Source of the DNA: Phycisphaeraceae bacterium
GTDB lineage: Bacteria > Planctomycetota > Phycisphaerae > Phycisphaerales > Phycisphaeraceae
Length of the DNA: 35,579 bases
Direction: 5' to 3'
Assembly: GCA_002704825.1 (NCBI GenBank)
Contig: PAIY01000111.1
Coordinates: 1 to 35,579, forward strand
The notes below the pieces were generated by a model. That model saw only the letters and a list, made by a program, of their open reading frames with translations. It ran no database searches and was not told where the DNA came from. Position numbers and translations under genes: made by a program. Below, in pieces: positions 15,531-24,237 of this stretch. The number at the start of each line of letters is the position of its first letter. Positions within the stretch are counted from its first letter, which is position 1.

Positions 15531-16043
15531 ATGACTCCGCATCTTGATCCGGCAAGAGCAACCTGGCATATCACCTTCGGGACCTACGGTACGCGTTTAC
15601 AAGGCGACAACCGTCCAACCGTCGACCGCAAGCAGAATCATGCAACCGAGCCTTTCATCTTTCGTGATCAAAACCGTCTGGTGCAAAATCAACAGGTTCT
15701 CAAAACACCGCCGTTGTATCTGACTCTGCAACAACGACAACAAATTGAAACGATCCTGCCTGCGATTTGTCAGCGTGGTGGCTGGTCGTATCGCATCTGC
15801 GCTGCTCCGGTTGATGCGGATCATGTGCATGTGCTGCTTGATGCAACCTGTGACCGTGATCCGGATGCAATCATGAAATGGTTAAAGCGATGGGTGAGTG
15901 AACAACTCACCGAAAAGTGGGGCAAACCGTCATCTGGGACATGGTGGGCAAAATGTGGCTCAACCAAGCCGATCAAGGATGAAGACTATTTGAACAATGT
16001 GTATGACTACATTCGTCGGCAAAGGACGGCACCGGTGATTTGA
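15531..16043 (+). CDS. REP-associated tyrosine transposase (RAYT, Y1_Tnp/HUH family)
   Basis: RAYTs are single-copy HUH nucleases related to IS200/IS605 TnpA that recognise and cut REP palindromes. The 170-residue product starts with the typical ATWHITFGTYGTRLQG strand. It has the HUH pair in VDADHVHVLLD (H98, H100), the KWLKRWVSEQL helix, the WWAKCGSTKPIKD block, and a C-terminal YLNNVYDYIRRQ helix holding the nucleophilic tyrosine (Y153, Y158 or Y160). Both sides carry matching REP units in direct orientation, the expected target arrangement. There is no second transposase gene and no accessory tnpB. The start at 15531 is preferred to an upstream TTG at 15507. Confidence 0.9.
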   Translation: MTPHLDPARATWHITFGTYGTRLQGDNRPTVDRKQNHATEPFIFRDQNRLVQNQQVLKTPPLYLTLQQRQQIETILPAICQRGGWSYRICAAPVDADHVHVLLDATCDRDPDAIMKWLKRWVSEQLTEKWGKPSSGTWWAKCGSTKPIKDEDYLNNVYDYIRRQRTAPVI

Positions 16044-16052
16044 ACGGGAACC

Positions 16053-16185
16053 CCGCCGCGACACGCGGCGGCTCGCCTGAGTATCAAGTTGTACACCCAA
16101 GCACATTCAGGCGAGCCGTGTCGTGTCGACGCGGGATTCGGGATTTCCGGGACTTCCGGGGGCGAGGCATCGAAGACGAAAACAC
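16053..16185. repeat. REP-type palindromic repeat, right flank of the RAYT gene, with a G-rich insert
   Basis: CCGCCGCG at 16053-16060 pairs with CGCGGCGG at 16064-16071 (loop ACA). GGCTCGCCTGA at 16070-16080 pairs with TCAGGCGAGCC at 16107-16117. The stretch 16107-16140 is identical to 15445-15478. Twenty-nine nt of G-rich sequence (16141-16169, containing two TTCCGGG cores) then separate it from the tail TCGAAGACGAAAACAC (16170-16185), which is contiguous in the left copy. Confidence 0.85.
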
Positions 16186-16204
16186 AAACTCACGAATTAA
16201 AATC

Positions 16205-16984
16205 ATGCCCCAATCTTCATTTCATCTGCGACCGCATTGCCCAGCATGCAACAAGGCATTGTCCTGGAACACAGCGTTTCACATGGATAACCGCATGATT
16301 AATTGCGAACACTGTGACACACGGTTGGTTTACCTGAAACTGCAGAACAACCAGATGAGCGGTTGGCAGTGGCTGTTGCATAGTCTGGTTTTATTGTTGG
16401 GGATGGGTTTGGCAGTCTATCTCATTGGTATGCTCGATGAGGATTACTTGCTCTCAGTGTCTCTGAGTATTGGTCAAAAAATTCGCATTTACTTAGCCCT
16501 TGTTGCAGTTTTGATCGTGACGGCATTGTGTGTTCATTTGCTTGCTCATCGTTATGTGGTTCGCAAGCCAAAGTGTCGGCGGTGTGATTATTCATTAGCT
16601 GAGATAGCGTCTGATGCTTGTCCTGAATGTGGGTGGGAGTTTGACCGCGAAGGTCAATGGTATTTGGGAACAGGCAAATATGACCAATATCCCGGCCTGG
16701 AGATTTCTGAGAAATGGATTTTGTTCTTCGCAACGAGCTTGCTGGTGCTATCAACGCTGGGGTCGTTGGCATACAGTCAACTGACGCGCGGACGGCTGGA
16801 TGAGATTGGTTTGCCCTTCACGTTTTACGGTTCCTTCAGCAGAAACACATTCAACCGCGCATGGAGTTGGGAACTGCTGTTGGCTGATATCGCTGCGTGT
16901 TTATTCCTTGGAATTGGCTTGGAATATCTTCGTCAGTGGATCAAACAACGCATCAAGCAATGTGCTTCATCGGGGAATCAGTAA
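16205..16984 (+). CDS. Membrane protein with two zinc ribbons, family not recognised
   Basis: The 259-residue product has zinc-ribbon 1 (C12, C15, C34, C37), two transmembrane helices (about 57-77 and 94-116), and zinc-ribbon 2 (C124, C127, C139, C142) followed by a W-x-FDR motif. A third helix (171-190), a segment RGRLDEIGLPFTFYG, and a final helix (about 223-240) complete it. The paralogue 64 nt downstream has the same order with the ribbon-helix-ribbon module doubled. The ribbons could bind nucleic acid, protein or simply zinc; function is unknown. Start: the ATG at 16205 just before the first ribbon; the frame is open further upstream, but that part is REP sequence. Confidence 0.8.
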   Translation: MPQSSFHLRPHCPACNKALSWNTAFHMDNRMINCEHCDTRLVYLKLQNNQMSGWQWLLHSLVLLLGMGLAVYLIGMLDEDYLLSVSLSIGQKIRIYLALVAVLIVTALCVHLLAHRYVVRKPKCRRCDYSLAEIASDACPECGWEFDREGQWYLGTGKYDQYPGLEISEKWILFFATSLLVLSTLGSLAYSQLTRGRLDEIGLPFTFYGSFSRNTFNRAWSWELLLADIAACLFLGIGLEYLRQWIKQRIKQCASSGNQ

Positions 16985-17048
16985 ACAAGTCGCATCGTCT
17001 ATGAAACATTTTTGCTTTCACTTCGTCTGACTAGTAGAGGTGTGACGA

Positions 17049-18284
17049 ATGTTTCAACTCAGCCGATTCAAAACATCCTGTTTCCCGTTGCGATGTCCGG
17101 TGTGTCACGCTCGGCAGCCGGATCATTTGTTGTTTACTGTTCAGAGTTCCAAAAAAATCATCACCTGTAATAACTGCAACAGTTCGCTGTATCTCAAAGA
17201 CCTTTGCAGTGGAATTGAAAACATTGTGATTACACTGGGCTATGGTCTTATCATGTTTCTATTGATGGGGCTGGCTTTGTTGATCACCGGGTGGATTCAC
17301 ACCTATATCGACAACTTATTTCTTGCGTCCAATTTAACGGTGGCCCTTGCAGTCGCAGTCCCGTTGGGGGTGAATTGCTGGGTGGTGTATGCTGTTCATT
17401 CCAGAACCAACGAGCTCACCCGGTATCATCCCAAGTGCGAACAATGTCAATATCCGTTGGATTCGGTGCAGGGGGATGTGTGCCCGGAATGTGGCAGGGC
17501 GTTTGACCGCAAGAGTGCAGACTTCACTGGCAAGGTCAAGCGACTACGATTACTGCCAAGCTGCCCGGTATGTGATGGTAAGATCGATTGGCGGAATCTG
17601 CTGGCAATGGATATCCGTCACGTGTTTGACTGTGAACATTGCAGGACGCCGTTGCAACTTAACCCGCGGATGACGATGCTGGATTATATGTTTCTGCTGT
17701 TTGTGTATGTCGGTGCGTTGACACTCTCAAGTTTGGTATTCGCAGCACTTCTATGGCAAATGGAATGGATGTCGTTCTACACCAACCTGACATGGGTGAT
17801 GACGGCGATCATGGTAGGTTGGGTGTTCTGGCGTGTGATGATGAGTCGGATTCAGCGCTGGTTGCCAACTTGCCCACGGTGTTGTGTGCATCAGTTGGAT
17901 GTCCGTGAGATGTCATGTGATGGATGCGGCAAAACAGTCGACCGCCAAATTTTCGACAAGCAACCGATTCGACTTGGCTCGTTTATCGCGCAATGGATTG
18001 TCGGCAGTGCTATCTGCTTTGTGAGTTTGTTGGCAATGGGATTGGTCTTCAGCAACACACTTGAGGGTCAGATTCGCGAAGTCGGATTGCCTTGGCCATT
18101 CGTGGGACTGGCCTATGAGTCGGTGGGGCTCAATGCCTGGCAGGCGCTGCCTTATTTTGATGGTCAATCCCTTTTGAAGGATGTCTTGCTTTGCCTGGCA
18201 GTGGGATGGTTCTATGCATGGCAGGTTTGCAAGCTGCAGATGCACGTCCGCAGACAACGCAGCCTCAGAAAAATGGCGGGTTGA
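17049..18284 (+). CDS. Membrane protein with four zinc ribbons, a duplicated form of its upstream neighbour
   Basis: The 411-residue product contains two copies of a module. Module 1: ribbon C16, C19, C40, C43; helices about 58-81 and 95-116; ribbon C130, C133, C145, C148; then FDRK. Module 2: ribbon C172, C175, C195, C198; helices about 212-236 and 244-265; ribbon C275, C278, C290, C293; then VDRQ. A shared C-terminal part follows, with a helix (315-335), EGQIREVGLPWPFVG and a final helix (376-394). The upstream gene has one module plus this C-terminus, so the pair looks like a tandem duplication with internal module gain. AGAGG lies eight nt before the ATG. No function can be assigned. Confidence 0.82.
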   Translation: MFQLSRFKTSCFPLRCPVCHARQPDHLLFTVQSSKKIITCNNCNSSLYLKDLCSGIENIVITLGYGLIMFLLMGLALLITGWIHTYIDNLFLASNLTVALAVAVPLGVNCWVVYAVHSRTNELTRYHPKCEQCQYPLDSVQGDVCPECGRAFDRKSADFTGKVKRLRLLPSCPVCDGKIDWRNLLAMDIRHVFDCEHCRTPLQLNPRMTMLDYMFLLFVYVGALTLSSLVFAALLWQMEWMSFYTNLTWVMTAIMVGWVFWRVMMSRIQRWLPTCPRCCVHQLDVREMSCDGCGKTVDRQIFDKQPIRLGSFIAQWIVGSAICFVSLLAMGLVFSNTLEGQIREVGLPWPFVGLAYESVGLNAWQALPYFDGQSLLKDVLLCLAVGWFYAWQVCKLQMHVRRQRSLRKMAG

Positions 18285-18477
18285 AATGTTAGATTCATGT
18301 TAATTCCCATTGCTGGGTTATCGGCAAGGTATCAGCAAAAGCGGGTTTTGTGATGCCATGATTCCCGTAATTCTTTGTCTTTCCGCGGAAAACAAGCCAT
18401 TGAGTCCTGAACGAATTTCACTTTGTCACATTTATAGATCGTTAGTTTCTCAACTCTGACTGGCTCCTCATATTTTG

Positions 18478-18501
18478 CTCACATTTCGCTAACAATGTGA
18501 G
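18478..18501. promoter_or_regulatory. Inverted repeat upstream of pstS (possible operator)
   Basis: CTCACATT at 18478-18485 and AATGTGAG at 18494-18501 form a perfect 8-bp inverted pair with an 8-nt spacer, 48 nt before the pstS ATG. A related GTCACATTT lies at 18425-18433. It could be a binding site for a dimeric regulator, or a leader hairpin. It does not match the E. coli Pho box closely. Confidence 0.5.
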
Positions 18502-18549
18502 GATACCTTCTTGGGCGTCTCGAACGAGAAGAAATTCAAGGAGCTACAA

Positions 18550-19530
18550 ATGTCCAAATTCCGTTCAATCGTTGCGGCCGTGTGTGCCGTGGTCCTGATG
18601 GCAGCACCTGCTTTTGCACAGGTGTCCGTCGATCCCAATCTGCCCGATTACACCCCGGTCTCCGGCGTGGTCGGCAACATCAAGTCAGTCGGTTCTGACA
18701 CCATGAACAACATGATGACGCTGTGGGCTGAAGGTTTCAAAACCATGTACCCCAACGTGCAGGTTGAAATCGAAGGCAAGGGTTCTTCAACTGCCCCGCC
18801 GTCACTGATCAGCGCCACTTCCAACTTCGGCCCGATGAGCCGTGCCACCAAGAGCAAGGAAGATGACGCCTTCGAAAAGCGTTTCGGCTACAAACCCACG
18901 CAGCTTCCCACCTCCATCGACATGCTTGCTGTGTATGTCAACAAGGATAACCCGATCGAAGGTCTGAGCTTCCCCCAGGTTGACGCGATCTTCTCCAAGA
19001 GCCGCAAGCTCGGCATGGCTTCCTCCATCGACAAGTGGGGTCAAGCAGGTCTCTCCGGCGCATGGGGCAATGCTCCCATCAGCCTCTACGGCCGTAACTC
19101 GGCTTCAGGTACCTATGGTTACTTCAAGAAGCACGCTCTGGGTAAGGGTGACTATCGTGACTCCGTCAAGGAACAGCCCGGCTCATCCGCAGTCGTCCAG
19201 GGTGTCGCTTCCGACAAGTACGGTATCGGCTACTCAGGCATCGGCTACAAGACCGCTGACGTCAAAGCCATCGCACTTTCCAAGGAAGAAGGCGGCAAGC
19301 TCATCCCCGCAACCCCCGAATATGCTTACTCCGGCGATTACCCCCTCAGCCGTTTCCTGTGGTTGACCGTCAACTACAAGCCCGGCAGCCAGCTTGAACC
19401 CCTCCGCAAGGAATTCATCAAGTACATCTTCTCCAAGCAGGGTCAGCTCGACGTTGTCAAGGATGGCTACTATCCCATCACCGCCCAGATCGCCAAAAAG
19501 GCACTGGCTTCGGTCAACATCCACGACTAA
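18550..19530 (+). CDS. pstS: Phosphate ABC transporter substrate-binding protein PstS
   Basis: PstS binds inorganic phosphate outside the inner membrane and hands it to PstCA. The 326-residue product has a Sec signal peptide ending APAFA (cleavage after about residue 23). The mature chain carries family blocks VGSDTMNNMMTLWAEGF, a GKGSSTAPPSL segment, FGPMSRATK, and GRNSASGTYGYFK, whose Ser/Thr/Asp/Arg residues are of the phosphate-contacting kind. The codon use is strongly biased, as expected for a highly expressed gene. Start: the ATG at 18550, with AAGGAG six nt upstream. A strong terminator separates it from pstC, which would allow PstS to exceed the membrane subunits. Confidence 0.95.
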   Translation: MSKFRSIVAAVCAVVLMAAPAFAQVSVDPNLPDYTPVSGVVGNIKSVGSDTMNNMMTLWAEGFKTMYPNVQVEIEGKGSSTAPPSLISATSNFGPMSRATKSKEDDAFEKRFGYKPTQLPTSIDMLAVYVNKDNPIEGLSFPQVDAIFSKSRKLGMASSIDKWGQAGLSGAWGNAPISLYGRNSASGTYGYFKKHALGKGDYRDSVKEQPGSSAVVQGVASDKYGIGYSGIGYKTADVKAIALSKEEGGKLIPATPEYAYSGDYPLSRFLWLTVNYKPGSQLEPLRKEFIKYIFSKQGQLDVVKDGYYPITAQIAKKALASVNIHD

Positions 19531-19589
19531 GCAATGCTTAACCACCTGATTCTCCCCTCATTGTCCAACTGAGGATCAGATCCAACCAG

Positions 19590-19620
19590 CGGGTGACGGT
19601 TTAACGGCCGTCACCCGTTT
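19590..19620 (+). terminator. Intrinsic terminator or attenuator between pstS and pstC
   Basis: CGGGTGACGG at 19590-19599 pairs with CCGTCACCCG at 19608-19617 across an 8-nt loop, followed by TTTT. Readthrough would give lower expression of pstCAB than of pstS. Confidence 0.8.
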
Positions 19621-19632
19621 TCACCCCGCTCC

Positions 19633-19672
19633 TTCCCGGAAGCCTCGGAGCCCCCCGGACCCTCGGAAGTTC
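19633..19672. repeat. G/C-rich TTCCGGGGG-family repeat between pstS and pstC
   Basis: TTCCCGGAAG is followed by GGAGCCCCCCGGACCCTCGG and AAGTTC. It resembles the units after the amidase and desaturase genes and lies just past the terminator. Confidence 0.55.
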
Positions 19673-19758
19673 TACAAGGTTTGTGTGACCGTTTATGGAA
19701 CTTCCGACGTTAAACCTGATTACCCCCGCCAACTGCAAGGTCTGATGGAACACCAACA

Positions 19759-22443
19759 ATGAGTCAAGAACCTAAAACCGGATTCACTGGGCGACGACGT
19801 GTCCGTCGGACCTCAAAAATGGTCAAGTACGGCGACATGATGGCCCGGACCTGCATCACCGTCGGTGGTGTCGGCACGATCCTGGCAGTCGGACTGGTCT
19901 GCGTCTTTCTGACCTGGAAAGTTCTCCCGCTCTTCCAGTCGCCCAAAGTCGAATCCGCCAAGGTCGTTCAGGTCGAAGCCAATCACGGCAAAATCATTCA
20001 CCTGGACCTCGACGAATTCCGCAACATCTCCATGGTGGTCTATGAAGACGGTACCGTGGTCACGCAGGACATTGCGACCGGCAAGAAACTCCAGGAACTG
20101 ACCTTGGTTCCCGATGGTAAAAAACTCACCGCATGGTCGTTTGGTATCGGTGGCAAGCACATGATGCTCGGTTACGAAGACGGCTCGACCCGTGTGGGTG
20201 ATCTGGGCTTTAGTGTTCGATTTCTGGAAAAAGCCGAAGCGCCCGTTGCGGCTCAGGAATTGGAAATCGGCAAGGTCACGGCGGTCGACGGTGTGATCTA
20301 CAGCAAGACACCTGAAGGCCAGCTTCGCAGTCAGTTTGCCAAACTCACCCTCGAAGACCCCATTGCCCCCGACAAGGACAGCAATGGATCTGCGATTCGT
20401 CTGATTGACCACACCATCTTCAATGAGTCGCCCATTTATGTCACGCTCAACGACAAAGGTGATCTGAAGATCAACCGCATCACCCGTAAAGAAAACTGGA
20501 TGACCGGCAAGGTGACCTTCAGTGTTTCGCAGGGTGATCTTCCTTATGACACGCAAAGTCATGCAGACAAGCCGACGTACCTGAAGCTTGCAGGCTTGGG
20601 GGACAGCGTGCTGGTGTCCTGGAAAGATGGTTTTTCCCAGCGTTTTGACACCCGCAATTTCAACGAGCCGGTGTTGGCTGAAACACTGGATCTCACCCCG
20701 CAGTCCAATCACACGATCACCGCGTTGCAATTCATGAACGGTCGTAACACGTTGATCGTCGGTGATTCGTCTGGTGAACTCAGTGCCTGGTTCCGTACCA
20801 AGCCCGAGGGGACCGAGACGTCCGATGGTGCGGTTTTGACCAAGGCTCACAGTTTGCCCAGCGGGAATGCCGCTGCCACCGCGATTGCCGTCTCCAGCCG
20901 CAGCCGCATGATTGTGGTTGGTTTTGCTGACGCCTCTGCTGCGATTTACCAGGTAACCGTTGCCAACCAGTTGGTTCACGCGGGCATCAAGGACTCCAAG
21001 GACGCGGTCCAGGCCGTGGCGATGGCTCCCAAAGACAACGGCATGATGGCGGTGACCAACAAGCAGATCGGCATGTGGAATGTCGATCCCAAGTATCCGG
21101 CGATTACTGCTGGCGCGATCTTCCTGCCGGTCTGGTATGAAGGTTACGCCGAACCGACACACGTTTGGCAGTCTTCAGCCGGTACTGATGACTCGGAACC
21201 CAAGTATGGTTTGTACCCGCTGATTTTCGGTACGCTCAAGGCCACGTTTTACTCGATGCTCTTTGGCTTGCCGATTGCGATTCTCGCAGCGGTGTACACC
21301 TCTGAGTTCCTTCACCCACGTGTTAAAGCATGGGTCAAGCCGACCATTGAACTGATGGCATCACTGCCTTCGGTGGTGTTGGGGTTCCTGGCTGCTTTGG
21401 TCTTTGCCCCGTTCTTCGAAAAATTCGTCCCATCGATGCTGGCCTGTGTGGCAACTATCCCGCTGAGCTTTTTGCTCGGTGCGTATCTCTGGCAGTTGCT
21501 GCCTCACGAACTGGCGATTCGCCTGGATAACATCGGCGATATCGCACCGTCTCCGACGGAGAAGGTCAGCCCGTTTCGCATGATCCTTTTCAAACTCGGT
21601 GGTGTGCGTCTGGTGTGTCTGTTTGTGATGTTTGCCCTGTCACTGGTTGCTGCCCTGGCATTGGGAACGCCGATTGAACACCTGCTCTTTGCAGGCGACG
21701 TGAAGCGTTGGCTCGATGGTCAGATTGGTAACGGCATCGGTGCGTGGATGATTCTGCTTTTGCCCTTGTCCGGTTTGGCTGCAGCGTTTGTCATCAGTCG
21801 CGTGGTCAACCCCAAGGTGGCTGCATACGGTGACACCCGCACGCGTGGCAAAGTCGCGGTTCTCGATTTGGCCAAGTTCCTGTTGGCTTGCGTGCTGACC
21901 TGCATCATCGCCTACGTCGTCTCTGCGATTCTCAACGGCATCGGTTGGGACCCGCGTGGCAGCTATGTGGACACCTATGTCCAACGTAACGCCTTGATCG
22001 TCGGTTTCGTGATGGGCTTTGCGATCATCCCCATCATCTACACCATTGCTGAAGACGCTTTGAGTGCGGTCCCCACGCACCTGCGATCCGCATCACTGGG
22101 CGCCGGTGCCACACCCTGGCAGACGGCAACCCGCATCATCATGCCGACTGCGATGAGCGGTTTGTTCTCCGCCATGATGATTGGTCTGGGGCGTGCGGTG
22201 GGTGAGACCATGATCGTGCTTATGGCTGCGGGGAACACCCCGGTCATGGAGATGAACATTTTCAACGGATTCAGAACGCTGGCTGCCAACATCGCGGTGG
22301 AGCTTCCCGAAGCGCCCAAGGATGGTACACACTTTCGCATGTTGTTCCTGGCGGCATTGACACTCTTTGCCATGACCTTTGTGGTTAACACCATTGCCGA
22401 GGCCGTCCGCCTGCGGTTCCGAAAGAAGGCAATCCAATTATGA
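19759..22443 (+). CDS. pstC: Phosphate ABC transporter permease PstC, extended form with a beta-propeller-like domain
   Basis: The product is 894 residues, about three times the classic PstC. After one transmembrane helix (about 31-55) comes a 430-residue extracytoplasmic region. Its repeated WD40-like strands (LTAWSFGIGGKHMMLGYEDG, HTITALQFMNGRNTLIVGDS, AATAIAVSSRSRMIVVGFAD) suggest a beta-propeller. The permease core starts near residue 485 with YPLIFGTLKATFYSML and is itself split by an insertion containing extra helices. The ABC-contacting EAA loop is clear (EDALSAVPTHLRSASLGAGA, then TPWQT). Extended PstC proteins are known from several phyla. The stop overlaps the pstA start by four bases (ATGA), so translation is coupled. 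Confidence 0.93.
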   Translation: MSQEPKTGFTGRRRVRRTSKMVKYGDMMARTCITVGGVGTILAVGLVCVFLTWKVLPLFQSPKVESAKVVQVEANHGKIIHLDLDEFRNISMVVYEDGTVVTQDIATGKKLQELTLVPDGKKLTAWSFGIGGKHMMLGYEDGSTRVGDLGFSVRFLEKAEAPVAAQELEIGKVTAVDGVIYSKTPEGQLRSQFAKLTLEDPIAPDKDSNGSAIRLIDHTIFNESPIYVTLNDKGDLKINRITRKENWMTGKVTFSVSQGDLPYDTQSHADKPTYLKLAGLGDSVLVSWKDGFSQRFDTRNFNEPVLAETLDLTPQSNHTITALQFMNGRNTLIVGDSSGELSAWFRTKPEGTETSDGAVLTKAHSLPSGNAAATAIAVSSRSRMIVVGFADASAAIYQVTVANQLVHAGIKDSKDAVQAVAMAPKDNGMMAVTNKQIGMWNVDPKYPAITAGAIFLPVWYEGYAEPTHVWQSSAGTDDSEPKYGLYPLIFGTLKATFYSMLFGLPIAILAAVYTSEFLHPRVKAWVKPTIELMASLPSVVLGFLAALVFAPFFEKFVPSMLACVATIPLSFLLGAYLWQLLPHELAIRLDNIGDIAPSPTEKVSPFRMILFKLGGVRLVCLFVMFALSLVAALALGTPIEHLLFAGDVKRWLDGQIGNGIGAWMILLLPLSGLAAAFVISRVVNPKVAAYGDTRTRGKVAVLDLAKFLLACVLTCIIAYVVSAILNGIGWDPRGSYVDTYVQRNALIVGFVMGFAIIPIIYTIAEDALSAVPTHLRSASLGAGATPWQTATRIIMPTAMSGLFSAMMIGLGRAVGETMIVLMAAGNTPVMEMNIFNGFRTLAANIAVELPEAPKDGTHFRMLFLAALTLFAMTFVVNTIAEAVRLRFRKKAIQL

Positions 22444-24215
22444 GTACGACACTCAAAGAACCTCAGAACACACCGGCTCTCCCGCGCGAAATCATTCGTG
22501 GCTCGATGTCCGCACGCAAAAAAGCACGCGGTAATCGTGGCGGTCGAAGCCTGCTTGCCAAGGGTGAGCCGATGCTCTGGCTCACCGGCGGCGGACTCGT
22601 TGTCGCGGTGGTGATGATCATCGCCTTGCTGACGCTGGTCATCATCCAGGGGGCCGTGACTTTCTGGCCCAAGCCGGTCGTGCAGTTCACCCTCAAGGAC
22701 AACACGATCTACATGGGTGAAGTCACCCGTGATGATACCTACAAGCCTGAGCCCGGCGTGCTTAATTCGCTTCCTGCCGATGTGCAGGCCGACATTGCTG
22801 CCAACGAAGGTTGGGCGCATCGCGAGCTGGTCCGTACCGGTAACTTCGATCTGACCAACACACACTTTCACTGGGTTGAAGACTTCAACAGCCAGGGGCA
22901 GACACTGCCCAAGTGGGCCACCGTCATCGAACGTAACTCATGGGGTCGGTTCTACGGCATGCCCAAGTCGTTCCTGATTGATGGCAAGGTCGTCGCGGAC
23001 ACCCCGCAGGCTGCATGGGCTGAATACATCAAGTATCACGACGAAGTCCGCGAACGTTGGCATGAACGCCGTGGGTTGGAAAAACATGACATCGGCCGCG
23101 AATCCCGCAAAGTCGATCACGCCCGTCTGGAAATGAAATCGGCCTTGCTCGAACATGGCAAAGACTCTGCTGAGTACCGTGAAGCACAAGCCAACTACGA
23201 CGCAATCGAAGCGCAGGTCAACGTAGCCTATGCCAAGATTCGTGAAGAAATCAATGCACTGAACGCTGAAAACGACCGTTACCAACTGGTGATGGAAACC
23301 GCGCAAGGTCAGGAAAAACAACTGGGCTTAGCTGAGATCGTTCGTGCTTATCCCGCTAACCAGTTGGGCCTGGGGGGCAAGATCAGTTTGTACCTTTCAC
23401 GCTGGTGGGAGTTCCTCTCCGACGAACCGCGTGAAGCCAACTCTGAAGGTGGCGTGTTCCCGGCTATTTTCGGTACCGTTGCCATGACGCTGATCATGTC
23501 CGTCCTGGTCGTGCCGTTTGGTGTGCTCGCATCGCTTTACCTGCGTGAGTACGCCAAGGCCGGCCCGATGATCTCGGCGGTGCGTATTGCGATCAACAAT
23601 CTTGCCGGTGTGCCGAGTATTGTGTTCGGCGTGTTTGGTCTGGGTTTCTTCTGCTATGTCGTCGGTGGCACGATTGACGAAGTCTTCTTCAAGGCTTCGC
23701 TTCCCAACCCGACGTTTGGTACCGGCGGTCTGCTGTGGGCTGCATTGACGTTGGCATTGCTGACGCTGCCTGTGGTGATTGTCTCCACTGAAGAGGCGTT
23801 GGCGGCGGTGCCCGGTTCGATGCGTGAAGGCAGCTATGGCTGTGGTGCTTCCAAGTGGCAGACCATCCGCCGGATTGTTCTGCCACGTGCAATGCCCGGT
23901 GTGATGACCGGCGCGATTCTTGCCATGGCACGCGGTGCCGGTGAAGTGGCGCCGTTGATGCTTGTCGGTGCGGTGAAGCTTGCTCCGGAGCTTCCGATCG
24001 ACGGCGTGTATCCCTTCCTCCATGCCCAACGCAGTTTTATGCACCTGGGTTTCCACGTGTATGACCTGGGTTTCCAGTCTCAGAACGCTGAGGCCGCCAA
24101 GCCCATGGTGTTCACCACAACACTGCTGCTGATTTGTATCGTTGCCTTTTTGAACCTTTTTGCCATCTGGTTGCGTGCCCGTCTGCGACGCAAGTTCGTG
24201 TCCAGTCAATTCTGA
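22440..24215 (+). CDS. pstA: Phosphate ABC transporter permease PstA, extended form
   Basis: The product is 591 residues, roughly twice the usual length. A basic N-terminus and one transmembrane helix (about 47-70) are followed by a 260-residue extracytoplasmic insertion. The insertion includes a charged coiled-coil-like stretch at about 200-300 ([17 protein letters not shown], then an Ala/Glu-rich heptad region). The permease core begins near residue 336 ([19 protein letters not shown]), with the EAA loop [20 protein letters not shown] then SKWQT. It pairs with PstC in the membrane. Both subunits carry unusual outer domains, which may contact each other, the substrate protein or the cell envelope. 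It overlaps pstC by four bases. Confidence 0.93.
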   Translation: MSTTLKEPQNTPALPREIIRGSMSARKKARGNRGGRSLLAKGEPMLWLTGGGLVVAVVMIIALLTLVIIQGAVTFWPKPVVQFTLKDNTIYMGEVTRDDTYKPEPGVLNSLPADVQADIAANEGWAHRELVRTGNFDLTNTHFHWVEDFNSQGQTLPKWATVIERNSWGRFYGMPKSFLIDGKVVADTPQAAWAEYIKYHDEVRERWHERRGLEKHDIGRESRKVDHARLEMKSALLEHGKDSAEYREAQANYDAIEAQVNVAYAKIREEINALNAENDRYQLVMETAQGQEKQLGLAEIVRAYPANQLGLGGKISLYLSRWWEFLSDEPREANSEGGVFPAIFGTVAMTLIMSVLVVPFGVLASLYLREYAKAGPMISAVRIAINNLAGVPSIVFGVFGLGFFCYVVGGTIDEVFFKASLPNPTFGTGGLLWAALTLALLTLPVVIVSTEEALAAVPGSMREGSYGCGASKWQTIRRIVLPRAMPGVMTGAILAMARGAGEVAPLMLVGAVKLAPELPIDGVYPFLHAQRSFMHLGFHVYDLGFQSQNAEAAKPMVFTTTLLLICIVAFLNLFAIWLRARLRRKFVSSQF

Positions 24216-24237
24216 TTTTAAAAACAGGAGCTTACGA

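Noticed and set aside
19813..21162. 449-codon frame on - opposite pstC
   Set aside because: It is a long antisense shadow caused by codon bias of pstC; no start signal or domain is seen.
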